Below, one piece after another: positions 51,404-58,844 of a stretch of DNA of 64,000 nt. Source of the DNA: Roseiarcus sp035656495 (GTDB lineage: Bacteria; Pseudomonadota; Alphaproteobacteria; Rhizobiales; Beijerinckiaceae); contig DASRSL010000089.1 in assembly GCA_035656495.1 (NCBI GenBank), positions 73,053-137,052 of the forward strand. The letters run 5' to 3'. The notes beneath the pieces were generated by a model. It was given only the letters and a program-made list of their open reading frames with translations. It ran no database searches and was not told the DNA's origin. The position numbers were made by a program, and so were the translations under genes. How positions within the stretch are numbered: the stretch's first letter is position 1; each line of letters begins with the position of its first letter.

Positions 51404-54400
51404 TTGGTCGGTTGGTTCGACGTCCGAACCCGCGTGCGCGCCCGGTCCGCCATGCGCCGCATGTGCGCCAGCGCCGCCGGTCCGCGCCTTTCCTCGCCTG
51501 CGCGGCGCGCTCGCGCGCGGCGGGCCGCGCGGGTCGTCGGGCGCGTGGCGGAAGCCGCAGCGCTGGTCACGCTCCTCGCGGTTCTGGTTCTTGCGGCGCG
51601 CCTCGCCCACGGGCCGATCTACCTCCAGACGCTGCACGACAAGATCGCCTCGAGCCTGCAGGAGCGCGTCGGCGACCGCTATCTGATCGATCTCGGACCG
51701 ACCTATCTCATGCACGACGCCTGGGGGGTCGGCCTGGGCTTCCGCCGACTGACGGTGCGCGACGCCGCCGGGCGGAAGGTGCTGGCCGCGCCGGGCGGCA
51801 AGATCGGGCTCGACCCGTTTGCGCTAGTTCTCGCGCAAGTGAAGGTTCGGCGTCTCGAACTGGACGGCCTCGATCTCCGCCTCAGGGTCGCGCCTGACGG
51901 CGCCTTGTCGATCGCCGTGTCGGGCGACGCGAGCGCCGCGCCGATCGCGCTGCCTTCCGGCGCCCCGGGCGCCGGAAGCCTCAACCTCGCCGTTCTGATC
52001 CGCGCCAGCGCGGAGGCGATGGCCGGCGCCGGACAGGCGGTCGACCGGCTGACGCTCGCCAACGGTAGTTTCGAGATCGACAACGAGGCGACGCATCGGT
52101 TCGTGACCTACCGGGACTTCAACCTCGTCTTCGACCGGTCTGGCGAGCAGGCGGCCGCCAGGATCACCGCCGTCGGGGAAGCCGGGCCGTGGACGATGAA
52201 GGCCCGGGCGAGCGACGGGGAAGCGCCGACTGTCGCGATCGAGGCGCACGACGTGAGTCTCGCCGACCTCGAAGCGTTCGACAAGAAACCGCCGCCCCTG
52301 TTCGCCAAAGGGCCGATCGGGTTCAAGCTCGAGGGGCGCCTCAACCCGGACCAAACCCTTCAGAGCCTGACCGGGCGCTTCGCCGTGGGAGCGGGGAAGG
52401 TTCAGCTCAACAATCCTGACGCCCTGCCGTTTCTGGTCGACGAGGCGTCGGGCCGAGTCGATTGGGACGAGACTGCAAAAAGCCTTCGCATCAGCAAACT
52501 TGTCGTCCTTGCGGGCGAAACGCGCCTGAGCGCCGACGGTTGGGTGACGCCGCCCGCCGATCCGAGCAAAGCATGGACCGTACGTCTCGAATCGAAAGAC
52601 GCCCGGTTTGGCCCCGAACGCCTGGGCGAGAACGCGGTCGTCCTCGACTCGCTCGTCGCCGATGCCCGTTTCCTTCCGCTCGAATCGCGGTTCGTCGTGG
52701 ACGAATTCGCTGCGAAGGGTCCGACTTTCGACGGAGGGCTCAAAGCCGAGATTGCGCCGGATGGTCCGGGCGTGTCGCTCAAGTTCGACCTCAAGATCAA
52801 TTCGAGCGTCACCCAGGACGTCATCCGCCTCTGGCCGCAATTCATCAATCCCGACGTGCGCGACTGGGCCTCGCACAATCTGCACGGTGGGCGGATCGAG
52901 GGAACGATGGCGGCGAACTGGTCGGCCGCCGACATGGACGCGATGGATCACAAGCGCGGGATCCCGCGCGAAAGCGTGCATGGAAGATTTTCGAGCCGCG
53001 ACGTCGGCGTCGATCTTCTTCCGGGCCTGCCGATGATGGTGTCGAAGGAGGCCGCCGGAACATTCACCGGCCATGACTTCACCGTCTCCGGCGACCACGC
53101 CACAATGACTCTCTCCCCGACCCGGCGCATCGAGGGCGACAACATCGTCTTCACCGTGCCCGACACGACGCCGCGAGCGATCGTGGACGCTGAGGCGCGA
53201 GCCCGCCTCAGCGGCACGGCCGATGCGCTCGCCGATTTGCTCAGCCGCGAGCCCCTGCGCAAGCAGGCCGGCCTGCAGATCGATCCGGCGACGATCAAGG
53301 GACAGGCGGAGGGAGACCTCGTCCTCGACCTCAAGCTCGGGAAAACCGCCAAGCCCGACGACACGCAGTTCCACGCCGCTGGCGTGCTTTCTGATCTCAC
53401 GCTCGACAAGTTCATCGGCGAGGAAAAACTCGATCAGGGGAATTTCGTCTTCGAGGCCGACCGCAACACGCTGAAAATGGCTGGCGACGGCGAGGTGTTC
53501 GGCGCTGCGGCGCATTTGGACATCGGCAGAGCGCCAGGAGAGGAGGGCTTTGCGACGCTGACCCTGACGCTCGACCAGGCGGCGCGCGCAAAGCGCGGCT
53601 TCAATCTCGCTTGGCTCAACGGACCGCTGCCGATCAAGCTCAAAGCGCCTCTCAGCCGGACGAGCGCCGACATCGAAATCGATCTTACCCAAGCAGCGAT
53701 CGACAATCCCGTGCCCGGCGTGTCCAAGGCGGCGGGCAAGCCGGGCAAGGCGACCTTCCAGATGAAGCCCGCGGTCGAGGGCGCGACGCTCGGCAACCTC
53801 GCCGTGGACTTCGGGACCGTCCTGATGCGCGGATCGGCCGATATCGGCCTCGACGGCTCCATCCTGGCCGCGAAGATCACGCAGGCCCGAATATCGGCAG
53901 GCGACGACTTTCGCGTCGACGTCGTCAACGGCGCCAACGTCGTCAAGGCGGCCGTGCGGGGCTCCTCGCTCGATGCGCGGCCCTTCATCAGATCGCTGAC
54001 CGAACAGGCCTCGCCCGCCCAAGCCGGCAAGGATTTCGACATTGACATGAAGATCGCCTCTGTGACCGGCGCGAACAGACAATCGATCATTGGGCTCGAG
54101 CTCGACTTCATGCGCCGGGGCGGGAACGATCGCCTCGCCATGTTGCGCGGGCGCATTGGGCAGGGGCGGGTCGGCGCGAACCGGGACGGCGAAGGGGCGC
54201 TGCGCCTGATCTCGACCGACGCGGGCGCTTTGGCCAAGTTCACTGACCTCTACTCGCGGATGGAGGGCGGCAGTCTCGATCTCGAGTTGCAGACCGAAGG
54301 CGAAACGAGCGCCGGCGAAGCGACGGTGACGAACTTCGCCCTGCGCGACGAACCGGCGTTCCGGCGCCTCGTGGCGGCGGCGCCGGCGCGTTCCGGCGAG

Positions 54401-54853
54401 GCCGTGGACCCGACCCTGGCGCGCTTCCAGAAGATGACGATCGCCTTCACGCGATCCCCGGGCGCGCTCGAGATCAAGGACGCCGTCATCTACAATCCAA
54501 CCATGGGGCTGACCACGTCGGGGAATATCGACTTCGCCCGAGACGCAATCGACGTCAGCGGCACTTTCGTGCCTGCCTATTCGCTCAACACCATCCTGAC
54601 AAAGATCCCGGTCGTCGGCCTGCTGCTCGGCGGAGGACAGAACGAGGGCGTGTTCGGCCTCACTTACCGAGTGCAGGGCCCCTTGAGCCATCCGGAGGTG
54701 ACCGTCAATCCGCTCTCGGCGATCGCGCCCGGCATTTTGCGCAAGATCCTGAGCTTGACGGACGGAGCGGGCGCGCATGCCATCGGGGCGGGCGAAGAGG
54801 TCGCCGCGCCGACCGGCTCGACCGGCTCGACCGGCCGCCGGACCCGGAATTGA
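51404..54853 (+). CDS. AsmA-like / YhdP-type giant envelope protein
   Basis: A 1149-residue protein. A positively charged N-terminus is followed by one hydrophobic anchor (AALVTLLAVLVLAARLA, residues about 49-65), then a long beta-rich body with repeated patterns of the kind seen in AsmA/YhdP proteins. The C-terminal part contains IYNPTMGLTTSGNIDFARDA and VPAYSLNTILTKIPVVG with GPLSHPEVTVNPLSAIAPG near the end, matching the AsmA-like C-terminal domain. These proteins are proposed to bridge the periplasm for lipid transport. The start is TTG at 51404 on a GGAGGG site, with ATG at 51452 as the alternative. Confidence 0.85.
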   Translation: MVGWFDVRTRVRARSAMRRMCASAAGPRLSSPARRARARRAARVVGRVAEAAALVTLLAVLVLAARLAHGPIYLQTLHDKIASSLQERVGDRYLIDLGPTYLMHDAWGVGLGFRRLTVRDAAGRKVLAAPGGKIGLDPFALVLAQVKVRRLELDGLDLRLRVAPDGALSIAVSGDASAAPIALPSGAPGAGSLNLAVLIRASAEAMAGAGQAVDRLTLANGSFEIDNEATHRFVTYRDFNLVFDRSGEQAAARITAVGEAGPWTMKARASDGEAPTVAIEAHDVSLADLEAFDKKPPPLFAKGPIGFKLEGRLNPDQTLQSLTGRFAVGAGKVQLNNPDALPFLVDEASGRVDWDETAKSLRISKLVVLAGETRLSADGWVTPPADPSKAWTVRLESKDARFGPERLGENAVVLDSLVADARFLPLESRFVVDEFAAKGPTFDGGLKAEIAPDGPGVSLKFDLKINSSVTQDVIRLWPQFINPDVRDWASHNLHGGRIEGTMAANWSAADMDAMDHKRGIPRESVHGRFSSRDVGVDLLPGLPMMVSKEAAGTFTGHDFTVSGDHATMTLSPTRRIEGDNIVFTVPDTTPRAIVDAEARARLSGTADALADLLSREPLRKQAGLQIDPATIKGQAEGDLVLDLKLGKTAKPDDTQFHAAGVLSDLTLDKFIGEEKLDQGNFVFEADRNTLKMAGDGEVFGAAAHLDIGRAPGEEGFATLTLTLDQAARAKRGFNLAWLNGPLPIKLKAPLSRTSADIEIDLTQAAIDNPVPGVSKAAGKPGKATFQMKPAVEGATLGNLAVDFGTVLMRGSADIGLDGSILAAKITQARISAGDDFRVDVVNGANVVKAAVRGSSLDARPFIRSLTEQASPAQAGKDFDIDMKIASVTGANRQSIIGLELDFMRRGGNDRLAMLRGRIGQGRVGANRDGEGALRLISTDAGALAKFTDLYSRMEGGSLDLELQTEGETSAGEATVTNFALRDEPAFRRLVAAAPARSGEAVDPTLARFQKMTIAFTRSPGALEIKDAVIYNPTMGLTTSGNIDFARDAIDVSGTFVPAYSLNTILTKIPVVGLLLGGGQNEGVFGLTYRVQGPLSHPEVTVNPLSAIAPGILRKILSLTDGAGAHAIGAGEEVAAPTGSTGSTGRRTRN

Positions 54854-55099
54854 GTCCGGAGAGCGGCGGGGCTACGGACTCTCCCGCATCGAGCTCGCGC
54901 CGACGGATTTGACAAGACCGGGCGCAGCGGGAACGCGGCAAGGCCAAGGTAACGCCTCCGCACCCTTTCCGCTCTGAGAACAATTGCAGTCCAAAAGAGA
55001 GCGAGCGTCGCTGAGACAGAATACGAACTTCAGTTTGTTCCCGAGGCGCATGCGCTGTTGAGCGAAAAGGCTTCTCGCCTCGGAGCCGGCTCGCTGGCG

Positions 55100-55306
55100 T
55101 CAGTCGATGCCGACCATCACGTCGGACGCCTTGATCACCGCATAAGCCTTCTGGCCCTTTGCCAGTTTCAACTGATCAACCGCTTCGTTGGTGATCGAGG
55201 CCGTCAGCACAGCCCCGCCGACATCGATCCGGATGTGCGACGTGGTGGCGCCCTTTTGGACATCGACGATCGTGCCGGCAATTTGGTTGCGAGCGCTGAT
55301 TTTCAT
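55100..55306 (-). CDS. mop: molybdate-binding Mop/TOBE-domain protein
   Basis: A 68-residue stand-alone TOBE (molbindin) domain: MKISARNQIAGTIVDVQKGA, IDVGGAVLTASITNEAVDQL and KAYAVIKASDVMVGID. This is the full length of the classic Mop proteins that store molybdate in the cytoplasm as a hexamer. It is divergent from modA with a candidate Mo-box between them. The gap 54854-55099 downstream shows no gene. Confidence 0.92.
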   Translation of the reverse strand: MKISARNQIAGTIVDVQKGATTSHIRIDVGGAVLTASITNEAVDQLKLAKGQKAYAVIKASDVMVGID

Positions 55307-55344
55307 GGGAACCCCCGTTTTTGGCGGTTGCGGCCGCGCCGCAC

Positions 55345-55370
55345 CCGATTAGTATCATGGAATATATCGG
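55345..55370. promoter_or_regulatory. candidate Mo-box (ModE/Mop operator)
   Basis: The 26-bp sequence CCGAT-TAGTATCATGGAATAT-ATCGG is an inverted repeat with perfect outer CCGAT/ATCGG arms, and the right half CGATATAT matches the known half-site pattern CGNTATATA. It lies between the divergent mop (start 55306) and modA (start 55429) genes, exactly where a molybdate-dependent repressor would act. The left half is less conserved. No ModE gene is in the window. Confidence 0.55.
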
Positions 55371-55428
55371 TTGTGCAGAAGATCATTCCATGTGGAAGCT
55401 CGGGCCTCTCTCGCTGACGGGTGGGATC

Positions 55429-56175
55429 ATGTTCCGGACGTTCAGCATGAGCGTGCTGGCCGGCGTGCTGGCGGCATTCGCGGCGCCAGCGCTGGCCGGC
55501 CAGACCAATGTCGCAGTCGCCGCAAATTTCACCGAGCCGGCGAAGGACATCGCCGCCCTGTTCAAGCAGAAGACAGGCGACGAGGCCGTTTTGAGCTTCG
55601 GCGCCTCCGGCCCGTTCTTCGCCCAGATCGCCCATGACGCGCCGTTCCAGGTGTTCCTGTCGGCCGACGAGCAGCGGCCGAAGGCCGCCGTCGAGCAGGG
55701 TTATGCGGTGAAGGGAAGCGAGTTCACTTATGCGATCGGCAAGCTCGTCCTATGGAGCAAGGTCCTGGACGTGACCGACGGAGAGAAGGCGCTGAAACGC
55801 GGCGCCTTCTCGAAGCTGTCGATCGCCAATCCCGCCGCCGCGCCTTACGGGACCGCGGCGGTCGAGACGATGAAGGCGCTCGGCGTCTATGACGCGCTCG
55901 AGTCGAAGATCGTGCAGGGGAACAATATCGCCCAGGCCTTCCAGTTCGTCGACACGAGGAACGCGGAAGTCGGCTTCGTCGCCCTGTCGGAGCTTTACGG
56001 CGTTGCGGACGGCACGCGCTGGCTCGTGCCGCAAGACCTCCATGCGCCGATCCGGCAGGATGCGGTGCTTTTGAAGAAAGGCGAGAACGGCGAGGCGTCG
56101 AAGGCCTTCCTCGAATTCCTCAAGGGGCCGGAAGCGCGCGCCGTCATCGAGAAATTTGGCTACGGGCTCGACTGA
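55429..56175 (+). CDS. modA: molybdate ABC transporter, periplasmic binding protein
   Basis: A 248-residue ModA. The signal peptide is MFRTFSMSVLAGVLAAFAAP with cleavage after ALA near residue 23, followed by NVAVAANFTEPAKDIAALFK, the family start, then LSFGASGPFFAQIAHDAPFQVFLSADEQRP, which forms the oxyanion pocket. A later segment, IVQGNNIAQAFQFVDTRNAEVGFVALS, is conserved too. ATG at 55429 follows a GGTGGGA site. It heads modABC and captures molybdate or tungstate in the periplasm. Confidence 0.93.
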   Translation: MFRTFSMSVLAGVLAAFAAPALAGQTNVAVAANFTEPAKDIAALFKQKTGDEAVLSFGASGPFFAQIAHDAPFQVFLSADEQRPKAAVEQGYAVKGSEFTYAIGKLVLWSKVLDVTDGEKALKRGAFSKLSIANPAAAPYGTAAVETMKALGVYDALESKIVQGNNIAQAFQFVDTRNAEVGFVALSELYGVADGTRWLVPQDLHAPIRQDAVLLKKGENGEASKAFLEFLKGPEARAVIEKFGYGLD

Positions 56176-56181
56176 GCGACC

Positions 56182-56865
56182 TTGGAAGCCTTCGTCCATA
56201 TCTGGGAGCCCGTTCGCCTGACGCTGGAGCTTGCGGCCGTAACGACGCTCGCGCTCATCGTCGTCGCGACGCCGCTCGCCTGGTGGCTCGCCCGCTCGCG
56301 CGCGCCGTGGAAGGAAGTCGTCGCGGCGGTCGTGTCGCTGCCCATCGTGCTGCCGCCGACCGTGCTCGGCTTCTATCTCCTCATCGCGCTCGGGCCGGGT
56401 GGCCCAGGCGGGGCGGTCGCGAGCCTGTGGGGCGCGCGCACGCTCGCCTTCAGCTTCTCAGGCCTTGTCATCGGCTCGATGATCGCCTCGATGCCGTTTG
56501 TCGTGCAGCCGATCCGCAATTCCTTCGCCGCCGTCGGCGACCGCCCGCTCGAGGTCGCGGCCACCCTGCGCGCTTCGCCCTCCCGCGCCTTCTGGACGGT
56601 AGCCCTGCCGCTCGCCAGCCCGGGTCTGCTCACCGGCGCGGTGCTCGGGTTCGCCCATACGGTCGGCGAGTTCGGCGTCGTGCTGATGATCGGCGGCAAC
56701 ATTCCCGGCCGCACGCGGGTGATGTCGACCGCCATCTACGACTCCGTGGAGACGATGCAGTGGCGCGAGGCCAACATCCTCGCCGGAGGCATGGTTGTGT
56801 TCGCCTTCGCCGTGATCTTTTCGATGATCCTCATCGAGAAGCGTTTCGCTCGGGTCCGCGCATGA
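56182..56865 (+). CDS. modB: molybdate ABC transporter permease
   Basis: A 227-residue permease with five to six hydrophobic segments. The start is TTG at 56182, 6 bases after modA. The family marks are ARSRAPWKEVVAAVVSLPIVLPPTVLGFYLLIALG and VAATLRASPSRAFWTVALPLASPGLLTGAVLGFAHTVGEFG, the last being the EAA-loop that contacts ModC, followed by GEFGVVLMIGGNIPGRTRVMSTAIYD. Its stop overlaps the modC start in ATGA. Confidence 0.93.
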   Translation: MEAFVHIWEPVRLTLELAAVTTLALIVVATPLAWWLARSRAPWKEVVAAVVSLPIVLPPTVLGFYLLIALGPGGPGGAVASLWGARTLAFSFSGLVIGSMIASMPFVVQPIRNSFAAVGDRPLEVAATLRASPSRAFWTVALPLASPGLLTGAVLGFAHTVGEFGVVLMIGGNIPGRTRVMSTAIYDSVETMQWREANILAGGMVVFAFAVIFSMILIEKRFARVRA

Positions 56866-57980
56866 CGGCGGGCGTGATCCGCGCGGGGTTCCGCGGGGCG
56901 ATCGGCAAGTTTTCGCTCGACGCGGCCTTCGTGGCCCCGGGCAGGGGCGTAACCGCACTCTTCGGCCCGTCCGGTTGCGGCAAGACGACGATCTTGCGTT
57001 GCATCGCCGGCCTCTTGCGCCTGAGCGAGGGGCATTGTGAGATCGACGGCGAGCTGTGGCAGGACCGGAACGGCGCCTTTCTGCCGACGCACAAGCGGCC
57101 GATCGGCTACGTCTTCCAGGAGGCGAGCCTGTTTCCGCACCTGTCGGTGCGCCGCAACTTGACCTTCGGCGCGCCCCGCAGCGCAGAGGCCCTCCCGCCG
57201 GGCGGCGTCGCGTTCGGCGAGGTCGTCGATCTTCTCGGCGTCAGGCCGCTTCTCGACCGATCGCCGCGCAATCTATCCGGCGGGGAGCGCCAGCGCGTCG
57301 CCATCGGCCGCGCGCTCCTGTCGCGGCCGAAGCTCCTTCTCATGGACGAGCCTCTGTCCGGGCTCGATCGCGCGACCAAGGACGAGATCATGCCGTTGCT
57401 CGAGCGGCTCCGCGACCGTCACCTCCTGCCGATCATTTACGTCTCCCACGACCTCGCCGAGGTCGAGCGCCTCGCCGACCAGATCGTCCTCATGGAGAAG
57501 GGCCGCGTGCTGGCCGCCGGGCCGCTCGCCGACCTGCAGAGCGACCCGTCGCTGCCGCTGGCGATGGCGCGCGATGCGGCGGTCTCCCTGGAGGGCGTCG
57601 TCGAGGCGCATGACGCCCGCTATGGCCTGCTGACGCTTCGCGTGACGGGCGGGCGTTTTTTGGCGCCCACGCCGCCCCTGCCGATCGGCGAGCGTCGGCG
57701 CATCCGCATTGTCGCACGCGACGTCAGCCTTGCTCGCGAGCCGCCCGGACCGAGCTCCATCCTCAACATCCTGCCGGGCCGGGTCATCTCGGCGAAGCCC
57801 GTTGCGTCGCACGAGATGCTCGCCGTGGTCGCGCTCGGGCCCGAAGGGCAGGGCGCGCGCCTTCTGTCGCGGCTCACGCGAAAGTCCTGGGAACAGCTCG
57901 CGTTCATCGAAGGCGCCGCCGTCTTTGCGCAGGTGAAGGCGGTCGCGCTGGAGCCGCCGCGCGGCGATCTCAGCGAGTAG
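56862..57980 (+). CDS. modC: molybdate ABC transporter ATPase
   Basis: A 372-residue ATPase. Walker A is GPSGCGKTT near residue 34, signature LSGGERQR near 133, Walker B LLLMDEPLSG near 153 and the switch YVSHDLAEV. A C-terminal region from about 290 is a TOBE-type regulatory domain (SSILNILPGRVISAKPVASHEML, then AFIEGAAVFAQVKAVAL). The ATG at 56862 overlaps the modB stop. The open frame reading further upstream is only a shadow of modB. Confidence 0.93.
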   Translation: MTAGVIRAGFRGAIGKFSLDAAFVAPGRGVTALFGPSGCGKTTILRCIAGLLRLSEGHCEIDGELWQDRNGAFLPTHKRPIGYVFQEASLFPHLSVRRNLTFGAPRSAEALPPGGVAFGEVVDLLGVRPLLDRSPRNLSGGERQRVAIGRALLSRPKLLLMDEPLSGLDRATKDEIMPLLERLRDRHLLPIIYVSHDLAEVERLADQIVLMEKGRVLAAGPLADLQSDPSLPLAMARDAAVSLEGVVEAHDARYGLLTLRVTGGRFLAPTPPLPIGERRRIRIVARDVSLAREPPGPSSILNILPGRVISAKPVASHEMLAVVALGPEGQGARLLSRLTRKSWEQLAFIEGAAVFAQVKAVALEPPRGDLSE

Positions 57981-58042
57981 CCCTGGGCGCGCCCATGCGC
58001 CTGAGGGACCGGGTGGGACCGGGCGGCCTCGTGCGCGAAGGT

Positions 58043-58675
58043 CTATCGCGCCGCCCCGCGGCCGAACCGGTCGAACACCTGCAGGCGCAGAAGGCGCATG
58101 GCTTTCTCCGCCGCTCCATATCGTCGCGGCCGCCGCTCGCGCGCCGCATCGTCGCCGCAGCCGAAGCATCCCCTCGTTCGTACGTAGGCCCACGCCGCCG
58201 GCGCGGCGCGGCGAAACGCGGCGGCCGCCTCGTCGGACAGGAAGTCGGCGACGATATCGGGCGGCGGCGCGAAAACCTCCGGCATCCTCGAGGACAAAAC
58301 CTCGTCGCCGAGAATGTTCCACCGCGAATGCCCGCCCATGACCGGTGACGAGAGGCCGTAAACCACCCTGCCGATCCTCGCCTCGCGGATGGCGTAGCTG
58401 CACAGGGCGCAGGGCTCGACGTTGGCGTAGAGCGTGCAGTCGTCGAGGCTGGTGCAGACGAGCGTCCTTTGCGCCTCGGTCAGCGCAACGGCTTCCGCGT
58501 GCCGCAGGACGTCGTGGTCATGCGACACCCGGTTCGTCGCTTCGACGATCGTGCGCCCCTTTTTCGTGACGATGGCCGCGAAAGGATACCCGCCATCGCG
58601 AACGGACCGTGCGGCGAGGGCCAGACACTGCCGCATCGTCTGCTCGTCTCGGGCGAGCTTCGTTAAATCGTCCAC
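58043..58675 (-). CDS. CMP/dCMP-type (guanine/tRNA-adenosine-like) deaminase
   Basis: A 210-residue deaminase of the CMP/dCMP superfamily. Zinc ligands are in LRHAEAVAL near residue 59 (HAE) and VEPCALCSYAI near 86 (PCxxC), with GGYPFAAIVTKKGRTIVEATNRV as the expected first part. Such proteins deaminate guanine, cytosine or tRNA adenosine. It is longer than most, with a Cys-containing C-terminal tail (TRGCFGCGDD). GTG at 58675 is chosen on a GAGGGTGAC site. It lies 62 bases after modC, convergent with it, and downstream of the molybdoenzyme gene, so it may be transcribed with that. Confidence 0.82.
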   Translation of the reverse strand: MDDLTKLARDEQTMRQCLALAARSVRDGGYPFAAIVTKKGRTIVEATNRVSHDHDVLRHAEAVALTEAQRTLVCTSLDDCTLYANVEPCALCSYAIREARIGRVVYGLSSPVMGGHSRWNILGDEVLSSRMPEVFAPPPDIVADFLSDEAAAAFRRAAPAAWAYVRTRGCFGCGDDAARERRPRRYGAAEKAMRLLRLQVFDRFGRGAAR

Positions 58676-58844
58676 GTCACCCTCGCCCGCTGAGCTGTCC
58701 CCCAAACCCGGCAGCGCAGGGGTTGGTTCCCAGGTAGCGAGCGGAAAACGGGCGTCCCGCAAATCGGCGCCGCCGTAGGACGCGCTATTGTCCGTCGGAG
58801 GGGACGCCCGTGGACATGGCGGTGACCCGCAGGGAAGCTTCCAC

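Noticed and set aside
51824..54778. Open frame of 984 codons on the minus strand
   Set aside because: It mirrors the AsmA-like gene and has no protein-like hydrophobic pattern or family motif.
56283..56861. Upstream extension of the modC frame
   Set aside because: It lies wholly inside modB in another frame; the ATGA junction at 56862 gives the proper modC start.
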